From an uncultured Collinsella sp. (GTDB taxonomy: Bacteria > Actinomycetota > Coriobacteriia > Coriobacteriales > Coriobacteriaceae): a DNA stretch of 5,908 bases. Within the stretch, counting starts at the first letter, position 1. Each line of letters begins with the position of its first letter. The notes beneath the pieces are model-generated. The model had not been told where the DNA came from. It did no database searches and saw nothing but the letters and a program-made list of their open reading frames with translations. The DNA lies in the NCBI GenBank assembly GCA_900549065.1, contig URNC01000122.1, forward strand, positions 1-5,908, read 5' to 3'. Made by a program: the position numbers and the translations under genes. Below are positions 1 through 5,887 of this stretch, in pieces.

Positions 1-288
1 TCAGGGAGGCGGGGCTGTCCCTCCCGGAATCGTCCAAATAGGTGTTGCCAATCCAACCACGCAGTCGACCCCCAGGCCGGAGAGCCTCTTCTGCAGGTCG
101 AACCCCGTGACCCCGGACTCGTACACGCACCTGGCCCTGGGGTCCACGGACCGCACCCACTCCGCGACGGCTCCGGCGTCGTAGCCGAAGGTCGCGCAGC
201 GCACCTCCCCGGTCATGACGTCGAGGGAGACTGCCTTTATCGAGCGGGCGTGGACGTCGAGTCCGACGAAGGTGGTAGTATCGAGCAT
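1..288 (-). pseudogene. IS110-family transposase, N-terminal fragment
   Basis: This is the start of a DEDD-type IS110 transposase, the recombinase that moves IS110 elements with the help of a structured RNA. Seen: 95 residues with GLDVH near residues 9-13 (first catalytic Asp, D11) and YESGVTGFDLQKRL at 56-69 (E57 would be the second acidic residue). IS110 transposases are normally about 300-400 residues, so the last two acidic residues and the whole C-terminal serine-containing domain are missing. After about residue 79 the sequence stops looking like the family (a Pro/Gly-rich tail) and meets a stop at 1-3, at the window edge. I chose the ATG at 286-288 over the one at 301-303 because GGAAGGGG (294-301, minus strand) lies 5 nt upstream. 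The fragment cannot be active. Whether the rest of the element lies beyond the window, after an insertion or rearrangement, cannot be seen. Confidence 0.75.
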
Positions 289-427
289 GGGAGCCCCTTC
301 CATGAATGCGGCGTGGCCGCCACGGCTGGATTAGACACTCACCATTGTCGGCCTGATCCGCGGATTTCATGCAGCAGGGGCTCTCAATGTTTTTATGTCC
401 TGCTCATATCGTCTGTGCCGGCACCCC
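289..427 (-). other. Upstream non-coding part of the IS110 remnant, possible bridge-RNA region
   Basis: In IS110-group elements the stretch 5' of the transposase gene is non-coding and can encode the bridge RNA that pairs with target and donor DNA (known for IS621 and relatives). Here about 140-190 bp upstream of the start has no convincing gene and carries compact self-complementary segments: CGTGG/CCACG around a 3-nt loop (312-324), the palindrome ATCCGCGGAT (356-365) and the palindrome GTGCCGGCAC (415-424). The hairpin at 312-324 sits just before the ribosome binding site. I cannot identify the element's left end or the target- and donor-binding loops, so the bridge-RNA assignment is inference from family and position only. 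Confidence 0.3.
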
Positions 428-482
428 GGGACACTCCTTGGCAGCAACCGCACCTAGTCGTTGGGGACATTCTTGGGTAGCA
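428..482 (+). repeat. Pair of imperfect 19-bp direct repeats, 36-bp period
   Basis: GGGACACTCCTTGGCAGCA (428-446) recurs as GGGACATTCTTGGGTAGCA (464-482), matching at 15 of 19 positions. All four differences are pyrimidine changes or a T/G change in the middle. The units lie in gene-free DNA next to the upstream end of the IS110 remnant. They may belong to a dispersed intergenic repeat family or to the end of the insertion element. No function can be read from two copies. Confidence 0.5.
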
Positions 483-535
483 CAGTCGACGAAACCCTCG
501 TTGGCGTCGTCCTATAGAGGGGTCTGCAAATAGCT

Positions 536-765
536 GTGGGCAAAAAACATCAAATATGAGTACTGTTACCTTTTTAGTAGCAGCGATTTGGGGCATTTTA
601 GAGGCTTTTAGACATAGCAGCCAGTCAGGCGAGCTGACGTATTTCCACAAATGTTCAATAAAATGGGCCCCTAACGAGAGATAATCTCATTAGGAGCCCA
701 TTATTTAGTGCAAATATATGTCACTATAATGGCAACAGTACTCATATTTGGCATTTTTTGCCCAC
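536..765. mobile_element. MITE-like element bounded by 35-bp inverted repeats
   Basis: The left arm (536-570) and the reverse complement of the right arm (731-765) agree at 31 of 35 positions. Both begin GTGGGCAAAAAA and share CAAATATGAGTACTGTT. The 160 bp between them hold no recognisable gene but contain a strong hairpin (662-702). The surroundings are AT-rich: I count 124 G/C in 541-840 (41%), against clearly GC-rich flanking genes. A short non-coding segment with long terminal inverted repeats and foreign base composition fits a non-autonomous MITE. It also fits two convergent copies of one dispersed repeat. No target-site duplication is visible outside the arms, and no transposase in the window matches them (IS110 elements lack such long inverted termini), so mobility is unproven. 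Confidence 0.55.
662..702. terminator. Strong hairpin inside the MITE-like element, possible bidirectional terminator
   Basis: AATGGGCcCCTAA (662-674) pairs with TTAGGaGCCCATT (690-702), a 13-position stem with one mismatch. GAGA/TCTC (678-681, 685-688) adds an inner stem with a TAA loop. On the minus strand the stem is followed by a U-rich ATTTTATT-type stretch, on the plus strand by a weaker ATTATTT. That suits a Rho-independent terminator, perhaps for read-through from the gene at 881-2824, but the hairpin may simply be part of the repeat element. Confidence 0.4.
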
Positions 766-789
766 TGTCCCCTGTGTGGGGATCCGTAA

Positions 790-837
790 CGGAAAGATAG
801 ACCCATTTCAAAGCATAAAAATGGGATAGATTTTCCG
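790..837 (-). terminator. Interrupted inverted repeat downstream of the DUF2207 gene
   Basis: CGGAAA (790-795) pairs with TTTCCG (832-837), and CCCATTT (802-808) with AAATGGG (819-825), separated by a symmetrical 6-by-6 unpaired region. It lies about 45-90 bp beyond the stop of the minus-strand gene at 881, where a terminator is expected. There is no clear U-tract after the stem, so it may be a repeat or an mRNA 3'-end stabilising structure rather than an intrinsic terminator. Confidence 0.35.
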
Positions 838-880
838 CCAACAGTCGCCGGAGAAGATCCATCCCAAAAATCAGAGCGCG

Positions 881-2824
881 CTAGAACGTTCCGCCGCCGC
901 CTCCGCCGACGCCGCCGCCTCCGCCGCCCGAGAAGCCGCCGCCACCGCCGCCGCTCGAGCTATCGGAACTCGAAGCCAGCTCACGGATGCTCTCGTGATA
1001 CACGTCATCGAACGAATCGAGCGGAGACTCGATACCGTAATGATGGTAGTACCACCAGCAGCAGGGATAATTGTCATAGAAATCGTCGGCCTCGCGCACC
1101 TCGGGCGGCACGGCCTCGGCAAGCTGACGCAGCACTTCCTTGGAAACACCCAGCGCCACGCCCATCACCAGCAGCTTGTTCCACAGCACCAGATCGCCCG
1201 GGACGGCTTCCTTTAGGCGTGTGAAATCCTCGAGCCAATGCTTGAGCGCCTTGCAGCGAGCCGCCACCTCGGCGCCCTCCGGCGTAAAGCGGCGGAACGT
1301 AAGGCCCACGCCGATACCCACCAGCACAATCGGCACCGAGATAACCGCGGCGGTAATGTTCGCCTGTGCGCCATCGGTAAAGAAGATAGATCCCACGGGA
1401 ACAAAGGCAATCAGGATACCAAGAACCAGGCAAAACACCATTGCAACAATGCCGTCCGAGGCAACGTACTCGCTATCGGCCAACTTGCCCTTAACGGTGT
1501 TCTGATAGTCCTCGAGCTTATCGCCCACGGGCGTAGCGTGCTGCTTGACGTAGTGCTGCAGCTCGTCAAACGTGCGCGAGCGATCGCCGTTCTCGTCAGG
1601 CTTAGCACCGGCAAAGAAGACCTTGAGCACCATGTGGTCAATGCCCTTGGCCGACTTCCAGCCCGCATCGCTCACCGTCACGCGATACGTCTGCTCTTCT
1701 TTTTCACGCCCCAACAGACCCTTCTTGGCCTTGGTCACGGTCGCCTGCTCCAGCTTGATCACACGGTCGTCAGTGAGCTTCATGAGCGTGGCGATATATG
1801 CCTGATCGGGCACCTCGTTCCAACTCATGAGGGCCGAAAGCACGGCGGGATGGTCGGCCGAGGGCACGTCGCGGAAATATTCGTCCTGGAAAAGCGGCTT
1901 GGGCTTGCGGCGGCGCAGCTTGAGCACAACGATTATGCCGGTAAAGACCACCGCTGCGACAACACTTAGCACGGCAAGCGCATTGGCAATCATGCGAGCA
2001 TGAGCGCGGCGGGCGTTAGCTTCGTCAGCCCATTCTTTCTCTTCGCTCAGAATCGTTGACATGCGCTCTTCGCCCGAGGCGGCAAGCTGCGGCACCCAGT
2101 CGCTGGGGAAGGCGATGCGCGCCTCGGCGAATTCGCCCTGATGCACGCAGGGAATGGTATAGGTGACCATGGGCTCGTCCTCATCGAGTGACACGTCGCC
2201 CGTCAGCGGGCCGTGGCCCCATGCGCGGAAGTTATCGCCCTTGACGGCCGCCGTCCCGGCAGCGGCATTTGCGAAGCGCACTTCCATCTCGACGTCATCG
2301 GAATCCGCAGACCAGCCGTCGCCCACGAACTTCCAATAGAGCTCGGCAGTATCGGCCCAGTTCATGACCGCACCGGTCATGGTATAGCTCACGTAATAGG
2401 TCGCGCTGTCGCCGCTCTCGTGAGGGCTGAATACCTTAATCTTTACGCCGTCACTGCTCTGCCCAACCGTATAGACGCCAGAGTCACCCTTGTTCGCGCT
2501 ATCCACTTTGTTAAACGCGGTGTCCTCTTCCTCGACACTCAGCACGTCGACGCCCGCCGAGCCACCCTGCTGGTTGGAGCCCGTATTGATCTCCCAAAAC
2601 ACGCCGTTGATGTCGTCATCGAAATCAAACTGGCGTCCCTCGACAACGGTCAGCGAGCCGTCGGCCTCGACCGCGGCGCCGATATAGGTTTGAGTCATGG
2701 AGTAGCCGTCGGCGTGTGCGGCGACAGGCAATAGCAGCAACGCAAGCGCGACGAGCACGCAGACGGAAGCGAATCGCGCAAACAGGCAGCGCTGCCGACA
2801 AGTACTGGCAACGGGGGCGTTCAT
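881..2824 (-). CDS. DUF2207 domain-containing predicted membrane protein
   Basis: A 647-residue envelope protein of the DUF2207 family, whose role is unknown. A signal peptide occupies residues 1-38 (RQR then a long Leu/Val/Ala stretch, cleavage after VAAHA). An exported domain of about 40-245 follows, with family-like features (YIGAAVEADGSLTVVEGRQF, GVFWEIN, YYVSYTMTGAV). A membrane helix at about 279-301 is followed by LRRRKPKP, which places the next part in the cytoplasm. The family's DVPSADHPAVLSAL and DRVIKLEQ stretches lie at 319-331 and 353-360. Two more helices sit at about 458-478 and 488-510. The tail from 625 to 645 is almost pure glycine, as is common in this family. Upstream in-frame ATGs exist (to 2893), but AAAGGA lies 7 nt before the ATG at 2824 and that start puts the signal peptide at the N-terminus. 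The segment at 582-597 is unusually rich in aromatic residues and contains a Cys pair. The gene stands alone, divergent from gluQ. Confidence 0.87.
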   Translation of the reverse strand: MNAPVASTCRQRCLFARFASVCVLVALALLLLPVAAHADGYSMTQTYIGAAVEADGSLTVVEGRQFDFDDDINGVFWEINTGSNQQGGSAGVDVLSVEEEDTAFNKVDSANKGDSGVYTVGQSSDGVKIKVFSPHESGDSATYYVSYTMTGAVMNWADTAELYWKFVGDGWSADSDDVEMEVRFANAAAGTAAVKGDNFRAWGHGPLTGDVSLDEDEPMVTYTIPCVHQGEFAEARIAFPSDWVPQLAASGEERMSTILSEEKEWADEANARRAHARMIANALAVLSVVAAVVFTGIIVVLKLRRRKPKPLFQDEYFRDVPSADHPAVLSALMSWNEVPDQAYIATLMKLTDDRVIKLEQATVTKAKKGLLGREKEEQTYRVTVSDAGWKSAKGIDHMVLKVFFAGAKPDENGDRSRTFDELQHYVKQHATPVGDKLEDYQNTVKGKLADSEYVASDGIVAMVFCLVLGILIAFVPVGSIFFTDGAQANITAAVISVPIVLVGIGVGLTFRRFTPEGAEVAARCKALKHWLEDFTRLKEAVPGDLVLWNKLLVMGVALGVSKEVLRQLAEAVPPEVREADDFYDNYPCCWWYYHHYGIESPLDSFDDVYHESIRELASSSDSSSGGGGGGFSGGGGGGVGGGGGGTF

Positions 2825-2831
2825 AGGCACA

Positions 2832-2837
2832 TCCTTT
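2832..2837 (-). promoter_or_regulatory. Ribosome binding site fixing the DUF2207 start
   Basis: AAAGGA on the minus strand, 7 nt before the ATG at 2822-2824. It decides the start among several in-frame ATGs further upstream (2893, 2884, 2860, 2854), none of which would leave the signal peptide at the N-terminus. Confidence 0.65.
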
Positions 2838-3150
2838 GTCTGTAAAACCAACATCGCCATTGTCCCACGTTTGCGGGCACACATGACGAACATCTAGGCG
2901 ACCGGAGTGCCAAACGGGATAAAAGTCACGCCCGCACCCCGACACTTGGAAAATGACCTATTGGGGACGGAGGAAAACGGATCATTGGGTTGAATCGACA
3001 GACAGCAACAAATTTGTCGTTTGAGACGCTCTTGGGCTGAGTCCCGCGCCAGCAATAGATACCACTTCACAGCTCCGTCACAGGTGTAGCGGCTTTGTGT
3101 GGGCGCGGCATACGTTGATTGAGCTACCAGTCGAGGGGCATAAAGCAGTT

Positions 3151-3184
3151 GAGCGAAAACGGTTTGCCCCTTTGCCGTTCGCTC
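3151..3184. repeat. Hairpin with a 2-nt bulge
   Basis: GAGCGAaaACGG (3151-3162) pairs with CCGTTCGCTC (3175-3184), giving ten pairs with AA bulged and a 12-nt loop TTTGCCCCTTTG. It lies 24 bp before the stronger hairpin at 3209-3246. The two together could be the 3' part of a structured transcript. Confidence 0.4.
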
Positions 3185-3208
3185 GAGGATCATGTCCCCC
3201 TTTTCCGC

Positions 3209-3246
3209 GGAAACCCCGGCAGTTGCGAAGAACTGCCGGGGTTTCC
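3209..3246. terminator. Perfect 16-bp hairpin, terminator-like
   Basis: GGAAACCCCGGCAGTT (3209-3224) and AACTGCCGGGGTTTCC (3231-3246) are exact reverse complements around GCGAAG. The GC-rich core flanked by AAA and TTT is typical of an intrinsic terminator acting in either direction, though only three T residues follow the core. No recognisable gene ends into it: on the left the next gene runs away from it, and on the right gluQ starts 135 bp later and also runs away. Confidence 0.6.
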
Positions 3247-3368
3247 GTCGTCTAAGGTGCCGAGTTGACGGACAGGAATCAAAGCACCGAGTCTGCGGCC
3301 CGCCATACGCAATGCGGGTCCTCGACAACTTGCGGACCACAGTGATGCCTCCCTATCGCGCCCCGCGC

Positions 3369-3374
3369 TATACT
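3369..3374 (+). promoter_or_regulatory. -10 element of gluQ, leaderless arrangement
   Basis: TATACT matches the -10 consensus at five of six positions and ends 7 nt before the gluQ ATG, so transcription would begin at or next to the start codon. No Shine-Dalgarno sequence precedes the ATG, consistent with a leaderless mRNA, a common arrangement in actinobacteria. I see no good -35 hexamer 16-18 bp upstream. Confidence 0.55.
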
Positions 3375-3381
3375 CGTCCGC

Positions 3382-4392
3382 ATGGATATCAAAGCACGCA
3401 ACATAGCAACGCCCGCCGCGGACGCGCCGACGACGCAGCCCGCCTCCGTTCCCGCCGCCGTCGTGGGCCGTTTTGCCCCGTCGCCCTCGGGCCGCATGCA
3501 CCTGGGCAACGTGTTCAGCTGCCTGTGCGCGTGGCTTTCGGCCCGCAGCCAGGGCGGCAGCATCGTGTTGCGCATCGAGGACCTAGACGATCGCTGTAAG
3601 CGCCCGGAACTTGCCGCTCAATTGATTGACGACCTGACTTGGCTGGGGCTTGAGTGGGACGAAGGCCCCTACTACCAGCACGATCGTCTAGATCTGTACG
3701 AGAGCGCCTTGCACCAGCTACAAGACGCCGGCCTCACCTACCCCTGTTTTTGCACGCGCGCCGAGCTCCACACCGCAAGCGCGCCGCACGCCAGCGACGG
3801 CACGCCCATCTACCGTGGCGCCTGCCGAGGCCTTTCGGCCGAAGAGGTCGCCCGCCGCAGCGCCCTGCGCGCCCCGGCCACGCGCCTGCGTGTGCCCGCC
3901 GTCGACGACCTCGCCGGCGACGTGATCGAATTCGTTGACCGCACGTACGGAGCCCAATGCGAGGCACTCGCCACCGAGTGCGGCGACTTTTTGGTGCGCC
4001 GCAGCGACGGCGTTTTTGCCTACCAGCTAGCCGTGGTGGTCGACGACGCTGCCATGGGCGTCACCGAGGTCGTGCGCGGATGCGATCTGCTGGGCTCCAC
4101 GCCCCGCCAAATCTACCTGCAGCATCTGCTGGGACTTCCCACGCCACGCTACGCGCACATTCCACTGCTCATGTCGCCGGACGGGCGCCGCCTTTCCAAG
4201 CGCGACCGCGACCTGGACCTGGGCGAGCTCCGCACCCGCTTTGGCGCGCCCGAGGCACTGCTGGGCTGGCTCGCCGAGCAAACGGGCATCGCGCCGGACA
4301 CCACGCCGCGCACCGCCGAGCAACTGGTCGAGCACTTTAGCTGGGACGTTATCCGCGCACACCGGGAGAACATCACCGTAACGGCCGAGTAG
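3382..4392 (+). CDS. gluQ: Glutamyl-queuosine tRNA(Asp) synthetase
   Basis: GluQ-RS activates glutamate with ATP and attaches it to the queuosine base at the wobble position of tRNA(Asp). It is a shortened relative of the glutamyl-tRNA synthetase catalytic core, lacks the anticodon-binding domain and acts in the cytoplasm. Seen: GRFAPSPSGRMHLGN (29-43) with the HIGH-type signature HLGN; LRIEDLDD (63-70); the zinc-site pattern CFC (C122, C124), Y144 and C148; FAYQLAVVVDDAAMGVTEVV (212-231); STPRQIYLQHLLG; and the KMSKS-type RRLSKRD (269-275). At 336 residues it is slightly longer than the usual 290-310 because of an Ala/Pro-rich extension of about 28 residues before the conserved start. The ATG at 3382 is supported by the -10 box just upstream, and no later ATG keeps the HIGH motif. 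It converges on the phosphoesterase gene with 15 bp between stops. No queuosine synthesis or transport gene is in the window. Confidence 0.93.
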   Translation: MDIKARNIATPAADAPTTQPASVPAAVVGRFAPSPSGRMHLGNVFSCLCAWLSARSQGGSIVLRIEDLDDRCKRPELAAQLIDDLTWLGLEWDEGPYYQHDRLDLYESALHQLQDAGLTYPCFCTRAELHTASAPHASDGTPIYRGACRGLSAEEVARRSALRAPATRLRVPAVDDLAGDVIEFVDRTYGAQCEALATECGDFLVRRSDGVFAYQLAVVVDDAAMGVTEVVRGCDLLGSTPRQIYLQHLLGLPTPRYAHIPLLMSPDGRRLSKRDRDLDLGELRTRFGAPEALLGWLAEQTGIAPDTTPRTAEQLVEHFSWDVIRAHRENITVTAE

Positions 4393-4407
4393 CCAAACGC
4401 CTTGCCG

Positions 4408-5132
4408 CTACGCAACATCCCAGGGCTGGAGTTCGTCGCCCAGGCGAACGATGCAGTCGTAGAGCACGGTGTGGCGCTCGGCCGGGTTGGCGTCGCGATG
4501 AAAATGCCCGTAATACCAGCGCTTGTAATCCAAGCGGTCTTCCAGCTCATCAAAAAACGCCGTAAGCCGATCAACGTCGGGGCAATTCCAGCCGGGTGCC
4601 GGATAGAGCGTGGGCGAAAGCATGCGCGTGGAGCAGGTGTGGGTGATCACGTAGTCGACCTTCCAACCCACGCTGTCGAGCTTTGCCCGCGCCTCCTCAA
4701 AGTTGCGCTCGTCCGGCAGCTCCTGCGGCCACCAGCTGGAATAGGGAATGCGGTATTCTTTGTCCACGCTCGTGGCGCCGCCATGGTAAAAATCGTTGAG
4801 CCGTCGAGCTCAAAAACCTCGCCGCGCGTCAGGCGCCGTATGGGAGAGGTATCCGACAGACGCTGCGTCAGCCCACCGTGCCACAACTCCATGGGGCGTT
4901 CCGCCCAGTGATCGAAACGCTCGTGGTTGCCGTCGACAAACAGCACGGTGTAGGGGCGCGACTCCAGCCAAGCAATATCGGCACATTCCTCGGTAGAAAA
5001 GTCCCAGGGAAAGCCAAAGTCGCCCGCGATGATGAGATAGTCGTCGCTCGCCAGGCTATCCCCAAGCTCCCAATCGCGGAGCTTTTGCATGTCAGCGCCG
5101 CCATGAATATCGCCTGTTACATAGACCGTCAT
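4408..5132 (-). pseudogene. Calcineurin-like metallophosphoesterase, frameshifted
   Basis: A two-metal phosphoesterase of the calcineurin-like superfamily; the substrate of this subfamily is unknown. The frame from ATG 5130-5132 gives MTVYVTGDIHGG (D8, H10), AGDFG (D38) and GNHE (N69, H70), then loses the frame after M117. The second frame carries VDKEYR, SWWPQELPDE, THTCS (H165) and GHFH (H210, H212) to the stop at 4408-4410. Restoring one C to the CC at 4781-4782 (one G on the coding strand, giving ATG-GGC-GGC) joins both parts into 241 residues with every metal-ligand motif in order and the expected GGATSVDKEYR junction. As written, the first part ends after about 45 wrong residues at 4647 and is inactive. 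The cause is either a true recent mutation or a one-base assembly error; the otherwise intact motifs favour error or very recent loss. It lies 85 bp downstream of the small membrane protein gene, on the same strand. Confidence 0.85.
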
Positions 5133-5217
5133 CGGATTACCACTTCCCTGTAAGTCGCTAGCCCACATTCTGCACGATCACTAAGCCAACCGTTCCAGCC
5201 CTTCCATCCCTTAGGGC

Positions 5218-5457
5218 TTACCCTTCGTTCTTCCATCCAAACGGGTCAAGCACCCAAAAAACCAGATCGAGCACGCCGCCGGTCATCATGGCGCCGGCAA
5301 GGGCCATGCAAACGTGCAGGGAACTGGCACTTCGGAGCACGTCGAATGGCCCCAGAACAGCCAGCAGCGCGACCGCTGCGCCGGCAAGGCACAGCGCGAG
5401 GCATGGCCCCGCGTTCTTGACGCACTTCTTTGCGAGATGCTTGGTGCTATCACTCAT
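5218..5457 (-). CDS. Small two-helix membrane protein, function unknown
   Basis: A 79-residue protein I do not recognise. A basic N-terminus (KHLAKKCVKN) precedes a hydrophobic helix at about residues 18-40 (Ala/Leu/Val-rich). A second helix at about 47-70 includes MALAGAMMTGGVLDLVFWVL, and a short polar tail DPFGWKNEG follows. This suggests an inner-membrane hairpin with both ends in the cytoplasm. AAGGAG (5468-5473) lies 10 nt before the ATG, good support for real translation. The phosphoesterase gene follows 85 bp downstream on the same strand, so co-transcription is likely. There is no clear terminator between them, only a short AGCCC/GGGCT repeat at 5197-5218. Confidence 0.7.
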   Translation of the reverse strand: MSDSTKHLAKKCVKNAGPCLALCLAGAAVALLAVLGPFDVLRSASSLHVCMALAGAMMTGGVLDLVFWVLDPFGWKNEG

Positions 5458-5467
5458 CGATATCGAA

Positions 5468-5473
5468 CTCCTT
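5468..5473 (-). promoter_or_regulatory. Ribosome binding site of the small membrane protein
   Basis: AAGGAG on the minus strand, 10 nt upstream of the ATG at 5455-5457. It is the best Shine-Dalgarno match in the window and the main evidence that this short gene is translated. Confidence 0.7.
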
Positions 5474-5617
5474 AGAGGGTCGTTGCTTGAATTCGCGCCG
5501 CCGCGGCAGAGCAGGACGGCAGGTTAAGTGTCACATGCCGTGCGGACATCAATGGAGAAACCGCCTGCTCGATCAACCTTTGACGCCGTTTTGCACCGGC
5601 ACCACATCCCCCGCTAT
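5474..5617. other. Non-coding leader upstream of the small membrane gene
   Basis: No gene or strong structure is visible. The promoter for the minus-strand membrane protein and phosphoesterase genes should lie here. TTGATC and TTGATG on the minus strand resemble -35 boxes, but neither has a convincing -10 at the proper distance. Confidence 0.4.
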
Positions 5618-5778
5618 CGAGGTCTAATACTTTTCCCGAGAAGTGAATGGCTGTTTTTGAACCCCTGAAACATCCGCTTTTTTCGGCGGCAAAATCGCAG
5701 GAAGCGGCACCTTTAAAGTGTCGATGCTTCGGGGGTCCGTTTTAGCTCGTTCACTTCTCGGGAAAGTATTAGACCTCG
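5618..5778. repeat. Long interrupted palindrome, 161 bp
   Basis: The left arm (5618-5647) and right arm (5750-5778) are reverse complements over 29 bases, apart from one extra T on the left (TTTT against TTT). Inside them, 11 unpaired bases on each side are followed by a second paired segment, GAACCCCTGAAACATC (5659-5674) with GATGCTTCGGGGGTCC (13 Watson-Crick pairs plus one G-U of 16). A third short pairing is CCGCTT (5674-5679) with AAGCGG (5702-5707). The equal spacing on both sides shows that the whole element folds as one long rod. It is non-coding and could be a dispersed palindromic repeat, a MITE or a structured RNA. Confidence 0.7.
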
Positions 5779-5846
5779 CTGCTAGCTATCCAAAAAGACA
5801 CCTCTCCCTTCCCCACCGCCACCCAAAAACTCATCCAACGTTAATC

Positions 5847-5874
5847 TTGGCTCAAGAATCGCTTAATCTATAAC
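5847..5874 (+). promoter_or_regulatory. Candidate sigma-70 type promoter reading out of the window
   Basis: TTGGCT (5847-5852) and TATAAC (5869-5874) are separated by 16 bp, matching the consensus hexamers at four and five of six positions. It points rightward towards the window end, so the gene it would serve is not visible. The local sequence is relatively AT-rich, which raises the chance of a coincidental match. Confidence 0.4.
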
Positions 5875-5887
5875 CTGCACTATAGAG

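Larger units (their letters stand above)
2825..3381. other. 557-bp intergenic region between divergent genes
   Basis: No convincing gene lies here. It must contain the promoter of the minus-strand DUF2207 gene; GACAAT (minus, 2859-2864) is the only -10-like hexamer I noticed close by, without a good -35. It also contains the gluQ promoter (3369-3374), a TTGGGGAC-containing repeat-like stretch near 2961-2986, a small palindrome ACAAATTTGT (3008-3017) that could be an operator, and two hairpins (3151-3184 and 3209-3246). A 148-codon open frame on the minus strand (2894-3340) runs through both hairpins and the repeat-like stretch, and I do not accept it as a gene. Confidence 0.6.

Noticed and set aside
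428..482. A degenerate CRISPR array
   Set aside because: There are only two imperfect 19-bp units and one 17-bp gap, with no cas genes and no further repeats.
393..650. An 85-codon minus-strand frame
   Set aside because: It crosses the direct repeats and the left arm of the inverted-repeat element, with no family resemblance and no ribosome binding site.
1238..1969. A 243-codon plus-strand frame opposite the DUF2207 gene
   Set aside because: It is antisense to a well-supported gene. Its His/Arg-rich composition is the usual shadow of GC-rich coding DNA.
3000..3130. A tRNA gene in the intergenic region
   Set aside because: No cloverleaf, T-loop GTTCGA-type motif or acceptor pairing could be found on either strand.
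2894..3340. A 148-codon minus-strand open frame, or a shorter form starting at 3193
   Set aside because: It runs through two hairpins and a repeat-like stretch, resembles no family I know and lacks a properly spaced ribosome binding site (AAAAGGGGG is only 2 nt from the inner ATG).
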